Assembly: GCA_002690925.1 (NCBI GenBank)
Contig: NZGD01000032.1
Span: 1 to 64,000, forward strand
Length of the DNA stretch: 64,000 nucleotides
Source: Rhodopirellula sp.
Lineage (GTDB): Bacteria; Planctomycetota; Planctomycetia; Pirellulales; Pirellulaceae
Direction: 5' to 3'
In this document: one piece after another, positions 48,480 to 58,191 of the stretch
How the letters are laid out: the number at the start of each line of letters is the position of its first letter
How positions within the stretch are numbered: position 1 is the stretch's first letter
Program-made: the position numbers and the translations under genes
The notes under the pieces: generated by a model
Databases searched by the model: none
The model's input: the letters and a program-made list of their open reading frames with translations, nothing else
What the model was told of the DNA's origin: nothing

Positions 48480-51400
48480 TCAGTCTGGATCGTAGGCAAG
48501 GTTGGGGCTCAACCATCGTTCAGCTTCTTCGATCGGAATACCTTTTCGTTTTGCATAGCATTCAATTTGATCTCGTGTGACACGATCTACGGCAAAGTAC
48601 CGCGCATCAGGGTGTCCGAAATACAAGCCACTCACGCTTGCGCCGGGTGCCATTGCAAAGCTGGAAGTGAGTTCTACGGATGTGTTTTTTTCCGCTTCCA
48701 AAATGTCAAACAGGCTCCGTTTTTCGGTGTGATCTGGACACGCAGGATAACCAGCGGCAGGGCGAATGCCTCGGTATTTTTCAGCAATAAGATCTTCCTT
48801 CTCCAATGCTTCCCCCTCTCCGAAGCCCCATTCTTTTCTTGCTTTTTCATGCATCAATTCGGCAAATGCCTCTGCAAGTCGGTCAGCGACAGCTTGGACC
48901 ATGATGGCTTTATAGTCATCGAGATCTGTTTTGAACTTATGGGCAAGAGCATCAGCACCAATGCCGGTTGTGACCACAAAACCACCGATGTAATCTTCTC
49001 GGCCACAATCGACTGGCGCAACATAGTCGGCAAGCGAACGGTAATCTTTTTGACCGCGGCGTTCCCATTGCTGACGTAGCATGTGAAAGCGTGTCAGCTC
49101 TTGTGTCCGTGATTCGTCGGTGAATACGATAATGTCATCTTGATCGCTGGCGGCTGGCCAGAAACCATAAGCCGCGTTTGCGGTTAATGACTTGTCATCG
49201 ATGATCTGATCAAGCAGCGTGTTAGCGTCTTCATATAGTTCCTTTGCTTGCTCACCGACAACCTGATCATCAAATATCCTCGGGTATTTGCCTCGCAATT
49301 CCCATGTCATGAAGAAGGGTGACCAGTCGATGTAGGATCTGATCTGCGACAGCGGGAAGTCGCGCAAGACCCGCGTGCCAGTGAAACAAGGCCTGCTTAT
49401 GTTGACATTGTCCCAGTCGGTAGCAAAACGATTCTTCAAGGCATCGGCATAGGTGACGAGTTTCTGTTTTCGGCCCTCGTAACCTGCAACCAGCTTTTTC
49501 TGCTCCTCTGCGTTCGCTTCGATGAAGTTGCCGCGAGTTTCTTTGTTTAGCAGTTTTTCCACGACATTGACACTGCGACTGGCATCAAGGACGTGAATGA
49601 TTGGTCCCGGATAAACAGGCGCGATTTTGACCGCGGTGTGCTTGGCACTGGTCGTGGCTCCCCCAACAAGCAATGGGATTTCCAGTTTTTTGCGTTTCAT
49701 CTCTCTGGCAACATGAACCATCTCATCCAGGCTCGGAGTGATCAATCCACTCAGCCCTACCATGTCAACATTTTGCTTTTCAGCTTCGTCGATGATTGCG
49801 TCTGTGGAGACCATGACACCCATGTCGATTACTTCATAGTTGTTGCATTGTAGAACGACACCCACAATGTTTTTACCAATGTCATGGACGTCGCCTTTCA
49901 CAGTAGCAATCAGGAATTTGCCTCGTGACGAGTCAGACTCAATGCCGGCTGCTCGCTTCTCTTCCTCCATGAAGGGCTCGAGGTAAGCGACCGCTTTTTT
50001 CATCACTCGCGCGGATTTGACCACCTGAGGGAGGAACATTTTTCCCTCGCCAAAAAGATCGCCAACAATTTGCATTCCGTCCATTAAGGGACCTTCGATC
50101 ACTTGCAGGCAACGATCAAATTCTTGTCGTGCCTCTTCGGTATCTTCGACGATGTACTTATCAATGCCCTTGATCAATGCATGTCGCATGCGTTCGGTGA
50201 CGGGAGCTTCTCGCCATGTCAGGTCTTCACCGCTCTTTTTCTTCCCAGTTCCCTTCACCGTTTCAGAAAGATCCAGTAATCGATCCGTCGCGTCAGAACG
50301 CCGGTTCAACAAGACATCCTCGACGCATTCCAGCAAATCCTTAGGTATTTCCTCGTAAACCTCAAGTTGTCCGGCGTTGACAATCCCCATATCAAGGCCA
50401 GCTTTGACGGCGTGAAACAGAAACGAGCTGTGCATGGCCTCTCGCACGCGGTCGTTTCCGCGGAAACTGAAGCTGATATTGCTAACACCACCGCTGGTTT
50501 TGGCGTTGGGGCATTCTTGCTTGATGCGTCTTACTGCGTTGATGAAGTCGACTGCATAGTTGTCATGCTCTTCAATGCCAGTAGCTACTGTCAGAATATT
50601 GGGGTCGAAAATGATGTCCTCGGGCGGGAAATCCACCTCGTTCACCAATAGGTCGTAAGCGCGCTTGCAGATGCGTACTTTGCTATCCTCGTCGGCTGCC
50701 TGACCTTTCTCATCAAATGCCATTACCACGGCTGCAGCGCCATATTGCCGTACCAGACGCGCGCGTTTCAGAAAGGTTGCTTCGCCGTCTTTCAGTGAGA
50801 TCGAGTTGACGATCGCTTTCCCCTGCGTATTTTGGAGACCAGCCTCGAGTACTTCCCACTTACTGCTGTCGATCATGACGGGTACGGCTGCGACGATATC
50901 GTCGCCAGATATCAGACGCAGAAAACGTGTCATTGCCTCGGCCCCATCCAGCAAGGCATCGTCAAAATTGATGTCGATGACCGTAGCGCCGTTCTGAACC
51001 TGTTCACGGGCAACCTCAACAGCCTCTTCGTAAAGCTCTTCGCGAATCAAACGTGCAAATTTTCGACTCCCAGTTACGTTGGTCCGTTCACCCACCATGG
51101 TGAACGGGATCTCGGGCCGCATCACCATTGGCAATTGACCGGACAAGCGTGTCCAAACGGGGCCTGCATTATCCTGCTTCGGCTGTAAACCGCTGATTCG
51201 AGCTTCCATGGCTCGAATATGATCAGGCGTCGTTCCACAACAACCACCGAGTATGTTGATCCACCCGTTGTCCGCATATTCGCCAACGATGTCAGCCATG
51301 GCTTTGGGGCCTAGATCGAATTCGCCCATGTCATTGGGCAGCCCAGCATTGGGGTGACAACTGATGGGGATGGCAGTCGATTGGGACATCTCCTCGATAT

Positions 51401-52193
51401 GTGAACGCATTACATCTGGGCCAAGCGCACAATTCATTCCAATTGACAACATCGGGAAGTGCGAAAGAGAGGTCACGAACGCTTCAACGCTCTGACCGCT
51501 AACAAAGGTTCGACCACCCTGGTCAAAAGTACCGCTGACCATCACAGGGACCCGTTTTCCGCCAGCGTCGAAGAAATCCTGAATAGCGAATAAGCAGGCT
51601 TTGAGGTTGAGCGTGTCGATGGCGGTTTCGGGCAGCAGAATGTCCACCCCAGCGTTGATCAGAGAATCAACTTGCATCAAGTAACTGGCACGCATTTCCT
51701 CAAAAGTTGTGTCCCGGTGTGCAGGATCGTCAACATTGGTGCTGATAGCCGTTTGTTTTGTTGTGGGGCCGATGGATCCTGCGACGAAACGAGGTTTGTC
51801 CGGGGTGCGCTCGGTCCACTCGTCAGCCGCTTTGCGTGCGCAGCTTACTGCTGCAAGATTAATTTCATCAACCAATTCCACGGGCAGATCAAACTCCAGC
51901 ATCCCAACTGGGGATGCCCCGAAAGAATTCGTTTCAACAATATCACTACCCGCCTCGTAGTAGGCGTGGTGGATGCCTGTGATCTTCTCTGGGTGAGTCA
52001 GGCAAAGAATATCCGAGAAGTTCTTCAAGTCTTTGTGGTGTTCAGCAAATCTCTCCCCGCGGACTGCAGTCTCGTCCAGCTTAAGACGCTGGATCATGGT
52101 GCCCATGGCACCGTCCAACAGCAGTATTCGCTCGCGAATGAGATTGGAGATAAGAGAAGACTTGTTATCGGCTTGAAGCATTCGGAGAGCCAT
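48480..52193 (-). CDS. metH: Cobalamin-dependent methionine synthase
   Basis: A full-length 1237-residue MetH that moves a methyl group from methyltetrahydrofolate through cobalamin to homocysteine. Modules in order: the homocysteine domain (residues about 1-325, [14 protein letters not shown], zinc Cys in GMNCALGP and [11 protein letters not shown]), the pterin domain (about 355-615, [13 protein letters not shown]), the cap and B12 domain (about 650-890, with the cobalamin-ligand motif [10 protein letters not shown]), and the SAM-dependent reactivation domain (about 900-1237, [12 protein letters not shown]). ATG at 52193. No metF or cobalamin gene is adjacent. Confidence 0.97.
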   Translation of the reverse strand: MALRMLQADNKSSLISNLIRERILLLDGAMGTMIQRLKLDETAVRGERFAEHHKDLKNFSDILCLTHPEKITGIHHAYYEAGSDIVETNSFGASPVGMLEFDLPVELVDEINLAAVSCARKAADEWTERTPDKPRFVAGSIGPTTKQTAISTNVDDPAHRDTTFEEMRASYLMQVDSLINAGVDILLPETAIDTLNLKACLFAIQDFFDAGGKRVPVMVSGTFDQGGRTFVSGQSVEAFVTSLSHFPMLSIGMNCALGPDVMRSHIEEMSQSTAIPISCHPNAGLPNDMGEFDLGPKAMADIVGEYADNGWINILGGCCGTTPDHIRAMEARISGLQPKQDNAGPVWTRLSGQLPMVMRPEIPFTMVGERTNVTGSRKFARLIREELYEEAVEVAREQVQNGATVIDINFDDALLDGAEAMTRFLRLISGDDIVAAVPVMIDSSKWEVLEAGLQNTQGKAIVNSISLKDGEATFLKRARLVRQYGAAAVVMAFDEKGQAADEDSKVRICKRAYDLLVNEVDFPPEDIIFDPNILTVATGIEEHDNYAVDFINAVRRIKQECPNAKTSGGVSNISFSFRGNDRVREAMHSSFLFHAVKAGLDMGIVNAGQLEVYEEIPKDLLECVEDVLLNRRSDATDRLLDLSETVKGTGKKKSGEDLTWREAPVTERMRHALIKGIDKYIVEDTEEARQEFDRCLQVIEGPLMDGMQIVGDLFGEGKMFLPQVVKSARVMKKAVAYLEPFMEEEKRAAGIESDSSRGKFLIATVKGDVHDIGKNIVGVVLQCNNYEVIDMGVMVSTDAIIDEAEKQNVDMVGLSGLITPSLDEMVHVAREMKRKKLEIPLLVGGATTSAKHTAVKIAPVYPGPIIHVLDASRSVNVVEKLLNKETRGNFIEANAEEQKKLVAGYEGRKQKLVTYADALKNRFATDWDNVNISRPCFTGTRVLRDFPLSQIRSYIDWSPFFMTWELRGKYPRIFDDQVVGEQAKELYEDANTLLDQIIDDKSLTANAAYGFWPAASDQDDIIVFTDESRTQELTRFHMLRQQWERRGQKDYRSLADYVAPVDCGREDYIGGFVVTTGIGADALAHKFKTDLDDYKAIMVQAVADRLAEAFAELMHEKARKEWGFGEGEALEKEDLIAEKYRGIRPAAGYPACPDHTEKRSLFDILEAEKNTSVELTSSFAMAPGASVSGLYFGHPDARYFAVDRVTRDQIECYAKRKGIPIEEAERWLSPNLAYDPD

Positions 52194-52434
52194 TCTTACG
52201 CAAAAGTGTCAAATAATTAACTCATAGTTTCGTTGCCAGCCTCCTGATTCACAACCCGAAGTGATTGAGATTCAGATTCAATCTTGCCTCAGCGTCTTAG
52301 TTTGGCTATTCCGCAGGTGCGGAAGAATTGCATAAGTGCTTTTCTTGTCTCGAGAGCTTGGCAGCGGCATCGTTGTTTGTCTCCGCAAATCTCGACCTAA
52401 ACCATTCAGATAATCGCCCATTCAGGAAGATCGC
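52194..52434. other. Divergent promoter region of metH
   Basis: These 241 bases separate metH from the divergent membrane-protein gene. A cobalamin or SAM riboswitch would be expected for metH in some bacteria, but the conserved boxes are not present. TCAGGAGGCTGGC upstream of metH is only a weak match to a B12 box. Confidence 0.4.
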
Positions 52435-53604
52435 ATGACCGTCTCGCCAAAACGGCCAGATGAGGGGAAAAAAACGCAATTCCGGGAAGGAAATCCCGAC
52501 TCAGCGATGCCCGGTGGCCACACTAACGCCTTGCCACCAACCCTTTTTCAGTTGCCAAATCTGCGTGCTGATCACGGCCCCGACTTAGGTAAAACCGAAA
52601 TTTCAGACCTTTCATCAACGCGCGAAGGACAAAAATTCGTCCATCAAGTGGCCGAGATGCCATTTGTAAGCGTGGGGACCGAAAAGACACAAGCGGTGAA
52701 GACCTCGAAGATTCAGCAAAATGCAAACTCTCCGCAAACGGGCAATCGTAGCGATGATGAACCGCGTCACCCCACACCGCCCGCCGTTGTGGATGGTACA
52801 GAAACGCCAGCGATGATTCACTCCTCGGGAGTCAAACGTCAATCAACATCGCGTTCTGCTGCCAAGAATCGGTCGCTCGAAAGTCAGGAATCGACACCGC
52901 TTGCACCAATCGATAGACCGGCCGGAAGATCGTGGATGGACTCAATGGGTTCACACGGTATCGTCGTAACGCTCCTGCTAGTTGTCGTTGCCGCTGCGTT
53001 ATACACCGGTCGGGTAGGTAAGGATGATTCTGATAATGCTTCCTTGGCAGAGGGCCGAGATTGGTTGGAGTATAGTACTGACGAGGAGATCAAACTGCCG
53101 GAAACTATTGTTGCAGAGGGATCTTCCGGCGTCCCCATCGAGGAGCCTGATCGTATCCTTCAAGAGGCTAGTCAACCTATGCTTCAGAGTGGACTCGTTA
53201 GTGCTTCTTCTGTGGCATCAGGGAACAGTGAACTCGAAAACGATTCATTGACCAGCAGTGCCTTACTGAGACAGCCTGTAGAATCGAATGACTACCGCGA
53301 TTTGCAATCTACCTTTGCCGAAAATAGTGAGCGAAATGCGAGTGATTCGTTCACGCAACCATACAGCTCGATAAACGCACCGGTGAGTCCAGCGGCTACT
53401 CGAAGAGATCAGCCTCAGCTGCCAGCGAACCAGCCACTACAAACCGGACAGCCAGCCGCTTACGGCATTTCATTGCCTCCTAGTCAGACGCCGACCTATC
53501 AACGCACGGCCACACCATCCGGTATTTCTGATTGGTCCAGATATTTTCCACGTGTGCCATCAGGCAATACTGTGAATCCAACCTCTTCATCACCTTCCAA
53601 CTGA
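52435..53604 (+). CDS. Disordered single-pass membrane protein of unknown function
   Basis: A 389-residue protein I do not recognise. About 175 residues of polar, disordered N-terminal sequence precede one membrane helix (GIVVTLLLVVVAAALYTG). A Ser/Pro/Gln-rich C-terminal region of about 195 residues would be outside the cytoplasm. The gene ends 11 bp before the BY-kinase-like ATPase gene, and the two are surely one operon. Polysaccharide co-polymerases are often encoded beside such ATPases, but this protein has no Wzz motif. A scaffold or regulatory partner is a guess. Confidence 0.7.
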   Translation: MTVSPKRPDEGKKTQFREGNPDSAMPGGHTNALPPTLFQLPNLRADHGPDLGKTEISDLSSTREGQKFVHQVAEMPFVSVGTEKTQAVKTSKIQQNANSPQTGNRSDDEPRHPTPPAVVDGTETPAMIHSSGVKRQSTSRSAAKNRSLESQESTPLAPIDRPAGRSWMDSMGSHGIVVTLLLVVVAAALYTGRVGKDDSDNASLAEGRDWLEYSTDEEIKLPETIVAEGSSGVPIEEPDRILQEASQPMLQSGLVSASSVASGNSELENDSLTSSALLRQPVESNDYRDLQSTFAENSERNASDSFTQPYSSINAPVSPAATRRDQPQLPANQPLQTGQPAAYGISLPPSQTPTYQRTATPSGISDWSRYFPRVPSGNTVNPTSSSPSN

Positions 53605-53615
53605 TACTGTTTGTT

Positions 53616-55145
53616 ATGAGTGATCAAGCTTTTGTAAAAGCGTTTGCCCGAAGGCGACCCGTGAGCGACCAGTCAAGTCAGTCTGGTGGATTTGAACGGG
53701 GAGGCACTGGGTCAGTAATCCAAACGCCGGCGCCAAGTCAGGCAATATCGGAAACCGGAACGCCCCAGATGCTGCATCAGCAGGTTTCAGGTTCTGACTC
53801 TGGTGGGTTGCACCTGGATCAGTCCGTTGCAGCGACCGCCCGTGTGTGGGTTGATCATGATGCAGATCGTTTGTCGCGTGCAGACTACGCAGGCGATGGA
53901 ATTCCAATGCCACACCTTGAAGCATCGGCTGGGGATCAGAGGCCGGCATTTGAATCCAGTGACCGTGACAACGGCATGCAGGACTTTCGCACGGATGTCG
54001 AGCCCGTTGACCCAACAATGAGTGAACAACATGCGGCTGAATCTGACGGGTTGGAGAGTTTTGTTCAGCCTATTCAGGATGCCTATGCTTCGACATTCAC
54101 GGATGCCGCAGGTTTCGTAAATGAACAGCTTAGCAAGGTTGATCCTGCAAAAATTCTGCGTGGGTTGCGAGAAGCGGATACTGAAAGCTTGGCTTCCGGT
54201 TTTACCTTGGAAGACGACTTGTCAACACATCAAACACGATCACATCTGCAACAAGCTGACGTGGTCATCCATTCAGAGGCTTCGCAGTCAGAGGCTGAAG
54301 CCTCTGAGCTGATCATTGAGAATCCTTTTGCGACTGCTGCTAAATGCGGTTCTGAAACACACCCAGCTTCACCAGTGTTTGATAACGATTCCATTTTAGA
54401 TTCTCAAGTTCCACAGCTAGGTGATTTTCAACCTTTAGGAGCAGATGAGCTGGCCGTTGACTCGACTCCTAATGACTTGGGTGAAGTCAGTGCTCAGATT
54501 GGGTTAAAGCCCTTTCAGGCAGTTTGGGAGGTTGATGTATTAGATGTTCCCACAACAGTCGCAGACCTCTTTTTCGAGGGGAGTCTTTTTCAACAAATAG
54601 CCGAACGGATGTCCGACGCAGTTGATTCTGGGCTCAATAGCGTGATTGTCACCAGTGCCCAGTCTGGCGAGGGACGCAGTAGCGTCGCGATCGGCTTGGC
54701 GATGGCAGCAGCTGCTGCGGGTAAACGGGTTGCTCTGGTAGATGCGAATCTCGAACAGCCTAAGTTGGCAGATGAGCTTCGATTGGAATTGCAGTATGGA
54801 TGGATCGATACCATTCGCGCAGGCTTGCCAATGAAAGAAGTTGCCGTGCATGCGGTCGAAGATGGTGTGACACTGATTCCGCTGATGCCTCCCCAAGGAA
54901 AAAACTTAGCGACCGGTTACGAGGTCGTTCAACTGGTCGATTTACTAAAAGACAAGTTTGACTTGATCATTCTCGATGGACCGACATCGCAGTCTGGTCA
55001 GATTCATCAGTGTGCATCGGCTGTTGACAGTGCCATCATTGTTCGCGATGTGACGCGGACTGATACGCTTGCCATTAACGAGTTTTCTTACCGCCTTCGT
55101 GAATCAGGCATCAGAGGTGTTGGGGTGGTTGAAAACTTCACTTGA
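53616..55145 (+). CDS. BY-kinase-like P-loop ATPase with long N-terminal region
   Basis: A 509-residue protein started at the ATG at 53616. Residues 1-320 are low-complexity and acidic. Residues about 340-509 resemble the CpsD/CapB bacterial tyrosine kinase and ParA-like ATPase fold. The P-loop reads SAQSGEGRSS, with Arg354 in the place of the usual Lys. A Walker A' motif (ALVDANLEQP, Asp376) and Walker B motif (LIILDGP, Asp454) are intact. There is no Tyr-rich tail, so autophosphorylation of the usual type is unlikely. Exopolysaccharide control is inferred from family only. Confidence 0.8.
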   Translation: MSDQAFVKAFARRRPVSDQSSQSGGFERGGTGSVIQTPAPSQAISETGTPQMLHQQVSGSDSGGLHLDQSVAATARVWVDHDADRLSRADYAGDGIPMPHLEASAGDQRPAFESSDRDNGMQDFRTDVEPVDPTMSEQHAAESDGLESFVQPIQDAYASTFTDAAGFVNEQLSKVDPAKILRGLREADTESLASGFTLEDDLSTHQTRSHLQQADVVIHSEASQSEAEASELIIENPFATAAKCGSETHPASPVFDNDSILDSQVPQLGDFQPLGADELAVDSTPNDLGEVSAQIGLKPFQAVWEVDVLDVPTTVADLFFEGSLFQQIAERMSDAVDSGLNSVIVTSAQSGEGRSSVAIGLAMAAAAAGKRVALVDANLEQPKLADELRLELQYGWIDTIRAGLPMKEVAVHAVEDGVTLIPLMPPQGKNLATGYEVVQLVDLLKDKFDLIILDGPTSQSGQIHQCASAVDSAIIVRDVTRTDTLAINEFSYRLRESGIRGVGVVENFT

Positions 55146-55256
55146 TTGCATACGCAATTCAGGCAGCAGGCAGAAAAATTTGTCCGCGATAGATGCAAAA
55201 CGCTTGCTGTGGCTGACTCAACTGCAGTTTTTCCGCACATCCTGTTGCTTTGTGTG

Positions 55257-56411
55257 TCAGCAGCAGTCGCCCGTATCGCAACAGTCATCACCAACGATTG
55301 TTAAATTGTAATTTTTGCCTTTGGTGACTTTCGGTGATCTTTCGTGTCCGTCGCAGTGCATGGGCTTTGCATCGGCTTCCTTGACTGCTTGGTGTGGTGG
55401 TACAGGGATGAAATCATTGGTGTAGGGTGCCCGTGTCATCACGGCAAAGGTCTCTCGGCAGACGGCCGTTCTCTCGCCGCGGCGGAAAGTGTTTCCGCTG
55501 TCATCAGTTACCTGTGTAAACGGGCCACGATAGATCACTGCCTCATGGTAGTCATCGCATCGCCCTTCGTTTCCTTTGTAGGCAATGACGGTAGCGGAGC
55601 GAAATTCAATGCCCTCAACCGTTTGCCAAGGCTGCTCTTGTAAAACAGGCATTTCACACCCGTAAAAACCTGCTCTCTCAAACGCTTTCAGGAAATCGGC
55701 TTCTTGAAAGGCCCCTGAGATGCATCCGCTCCAAAGCTCAGGATCATTCTGCAAGTGTTGTGGCACGAATTCATCGCTGACAATGTCACTAATGACTGCC
55801 CGTCCACCTGGTTTGAGTACCCGGAATATTTCAAGGAAAAGTTGTTCTTTTTCTGACGCGTCAACAAGGTTCAGGACGCAATTGCTGACGACAACGTCGA
55901 TGGAGTTGTCAGGAATCATGGGGCTTTCTCGTCGCATGGTATGGAGCATCGATTCGAACTCCTGCAGGCTCGCGTCATTAGTGATGGGATGGTCCACCAG
56001 ATAGGCATCGACCCGGTCCCGATCGATGGCCATATCTTGGATTTTTCCCTTGTGGAAATGAACATTGTCGTAGCCAATTTTGCCAGCGACTTTGACCTGG
56101 CTCTGCCGCGCGAGTTCAAGCATGGTGTCATTCATATCGACGCCAATGACTTTTCCTTTTTCCCCCACGACCTGTGTGGCGATGAAACAGATTTTTCCAC
56201 CGCCGCTTCCAAGGTCTAACACCGTTTCGCCTGACCGAATCCATTTGGAGGGATCGCCACATCCATAGTCACGATCAATGACTTCCTGCGGGATAACCGT
56301 CAGATACTGTGTGTCGTAGTCCACGGGGCAGCAGAGTTCGACTTCACGCTTTTGTGCCGCAGCTGAGTATCGTTCACGTACAGCGTTTTCGGTGTCGAGC
56401 GTATTGGACAT
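55257..56411 (-). CDS. arsM: Arsenite methyltransferase ArsM, extended form
   Basis: A 384-residue SAM-dependent methyltransferase. Motif I is DLGSGGGKICF, whose Cys75 matches the conserved ArsM cysteine. SNCVLNLV and SGCISGAF carry the other two As(III)-binding cysteines. It methylates arsenite using thiols as reductant. The start is ATG at 56411. The frame is open to 56723, but that stretch overlaps arsS and is not family-like. After the catalytic part, a second region of about 90 residues (AVIYRGPFTQVTDDSGNTF onward) leads to a CCDTGDCC tail. arsS lies 28 bp upstream on the same strand. Confidence 0.92.
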   Translation of the reverse strand: MSNTLDTENAVRERYSAAAQKREVELCCPVDYDTQYLTVIPQEVIDRDYGCGDPSKWIRSGETVLDLGSGGGKICFIATQVVGEKGKVIGVDMNDTMLELARQSQVKVAGKIGYDNVHFHKGKIQDMAIDRDRVDAYLVDHPITNDASLQEFESMLHTMRRESPMIPDNSIDVVVSNCVLNLVDASEKEQLFLEIFRVLKPGGRAVISDIVSDEFVPQHLQNDPELWSGCISGAFQEADFLKAFERAGFYGCEMPVLQEQPWQTVEGIEFRSATVIAYKGNEGRCDDYHEAVIYRGPFTQVTDDSGNTFRRGERTAVCRETFAVMTRAPYTNDFIPVPPHQAVKEADAKPMHCDGHERSPKVTKGKNYNLTIVGDDCCDTGDCC

Positions 56412-56439
56412 GTATATCTTTTTTGTTTGGGTTTTAGTG

Positions 56440-57450
56440 TTAGGTAACAGAGCCACCACAGCTGCTGCCGGCTCCGGCAGTGCAGCCGTAGCAATGGTCA
56501 GCGACAGAAATACGCTGATTAATATATTCGTCAAAGGCTTTGATGTCCCATACCGTGTGAGGTGGCTTCTCGGCAACCGGCATCGCCAACATCTGGTTGA
56601 AGTCACAGTCGTATAATTGACCGTCCCAGCCGATTGAGAGCATCGCTTTGCACATGACTCGACGGGCTGCGTGTGGATTGAATGCTGATTCCAACATCTG
56701 CATGTAGTCGACCAAAACGCCACGCTTCTTCAGGAACTGTGCGTATCTCTTGATCGGAATATTGGTAATCGCGAGTAAATGATTGAATTCCACCGTGTAG
56801 CGTTTTTTTAGTTCTCGTTTGTAATCACTTTCTAATGATGCCTGGTCTGGCGGCAAGGTTGGTCCCGTTGGATTGAAGACAAGATTCAGTTTCAAGGGAC
56901 CGTTGTCTTGTCCATAGCCCAGTGCATTGAGTTGCTGTAGGCCGTTGATGCTGCGTTCAAAAACTCCGGAGCCACGCTGTGCGTCAACGTTGTCTTCGAG
57001 GTAACAGGGTAACGATGCCACAATGTCGACTTGATGTGAGGCAAGGAATTCACTCAGATCTTCTTGCCCCGGTTCTGACAGAATCGTCAGATTACATCGA
57101 TCAATGACTCGTAGTCCCCTGCCACGGAAATGTGTTACCAGAGATCGAAAGCTTGGATTGAGCTCGGGAGCACCACCCGTTAAGTCAATCGTTGTAAGTG
57201 ATTCACACGCGTCTACAAGTTCAATGATGCGCTTCGCCGTTTTGGGCGTCATGTTCTCGGCTGTCTTCGTCGGCCCAGCATCGACATGGCAATGTGTGCA
57301 AGTCTGATTGCAGAGTTTGCCCAGATTGATTTGCAATTCAGTCAGTGAATCTCGAATCAACGTCTCTGCGTCCCGACCTACTCGTGCTGCAAACGGTTCA
57401 ACGATCCCAGTGGGCAGACCTGCATCGATGATTGGAAGAATGGATGACAT
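56440..57450 (-). CDS. arsS: Arsenosugar biosynthesis radical SAM protein ArsS
   Basis: A 336-residue radical SAM enzyme of the TIGR04167 (DUF3641) type. The iron-sulfur motif is LCNQTCTHCHVDAGP (Cys-x3-Cys-x2-Cys, residues about 47-54). The C-terminus has CYGCTAGAGSSCGG, another typical Cys cluster. ArsS joins the adenosyl group of SAM to methylated arsenicals on the way to arsenosugars. It is followed by arsM 28 bp on and preceded by a DJ-1 family gene about 180 bp upstream. The start is ATG at 57450. Confidence 0.93.
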   Translation of the reverse strand: MSSILPIIDAGLPTGIVEPFAARVGRDAETLIRDSLTELQINLGKLCNQTCTHCHVDAGPTKTAENMTPKTAKRIIELVDACESLTTIDLTGGAPELNPSFRSLVTHFRGRGLRVIDRCNLTILSEPGQEDLSEFLASHQVDIVASLPCYLEDNVDAQRGSGVFERSINGLQQLNALGYGQDNGPLKLNLVFNPTGPTLPPDQASLESDYKRELKKRYTVEFNHLLAITNIPIKRYAQFLKKRGVLVDYMQMLESAFNPHAARRVMCKAMLSIGWDGQLYDCDFNQMLAMPVAEKPPHTVWDIKAFDEYINQRISVADHCYGCTAGAGSSCGGSVT

Positions 57451-57627
57451 GCGTTCGGGCTATGGGGAGTACGACGTCAGAACTTCTGAGGATAGCAAAA
57501 ACCGATCCAGCAGGTTGTGATGCATCTTTATTTGCAGTGAATGTCAGGCATTCCGGTTTGTGTCTCTCAGGGTAAAGGCCGAGGCCTGTTACGGTTCGGT
57601 CAGTTTCAAGCACGTTTGAAGTGACAG

Positions 57628-58191
57628 TTACGCTGCTCGGGCTTCTTCAAGCAACTTGATCCATGGTCCGACATAGTGCCCGTTGTCATGGAACGTGCGT
57701 CCACTCACTAAGTTGCCGTCAATAACGCAGGCTTCGTTGACAAAAATTCCGCCACAGACTTCGAGGTCAAATTTGCATTTTGGAACGGTGGCCATGCGGC
57801 GTCCACGAACACAATCGGCGTAGGCTGGAATCTCCACGCCGTGGCATACGCTCGCCACAGGCTTGTTGACCTCAAAAAAGTACTTCGTAGCCTGAATAAG
57901 GTGCTCGTCGTACCGGATGTATTCGGGAGCCCGGCCACCGCTAAAAAGGATGCCAGCATAATCTTCAGGATTTATCTGTGAGAAGGCGATGTCCGCCTGA
58001 ATCGTGTATCCCTCCCACTCTTTCGTAATGGTCCATCCCGGCTTTATCTCATGCATAACCATTTGGTACAGCCGTTTTTCAGGAGCTGCGACCACTGGTG
58101 TGAAGCCTGCTTCCTGTAAACGGTAGTACGGATACATCGTATCCAAGGTTTCGGTTGCATCGCCTACAATGATCAGTACTTTGTCAGACAT
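57628..58191 (-). CDS. DJ-1/PfpI family protein
   Basis: A 187-residue protein with the DJ-1/PfpI fold. The nucleophile elbow is VASVCHGVE, with Cys116, and GGRAPEYIR is the second conserved block. Members act as glyoxalases, deglycases, amidases or stress proteins, so the exact reaction is unknown. The start is ATG at 58191 (MSDKVLIIVGDATE), and the frame is open to 58260. It is upstream of arsS on the same strand and may share its transcript. Confidence 0.88.
   Translation of the reverse strand: MSDKVLIIVGDATETLDTMYPYYRLQEAGFTPVVAAPEKRLYQMVMHEIKPGWTITKEWEGYTIQADIAFSQINPEDYAGILFSGGRAPEYIRYDEHLIQATKYFFEVNKPVASVCHGVEIPAYADCVRGRRMATVPKCKFDLEVCGGIFVNEACVIDGNLVSGRTFHDNGHYVGPWIKLLEEARAA

Noticed and set aside
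52194-52434. Cobalamin riboswitch upstream of metH
   Set aside because: TCAGGAGGCTGGC is only a loose match to a B12 box, and the GGTGAAAATCC-type core is missing.
56412-56723. N-terminal extension of the arsM frame
   Set aside because: It lies inside arsS in another frame and lacks methyltransferase similarity; MSNTLDTEN at 56411 is the natural start.
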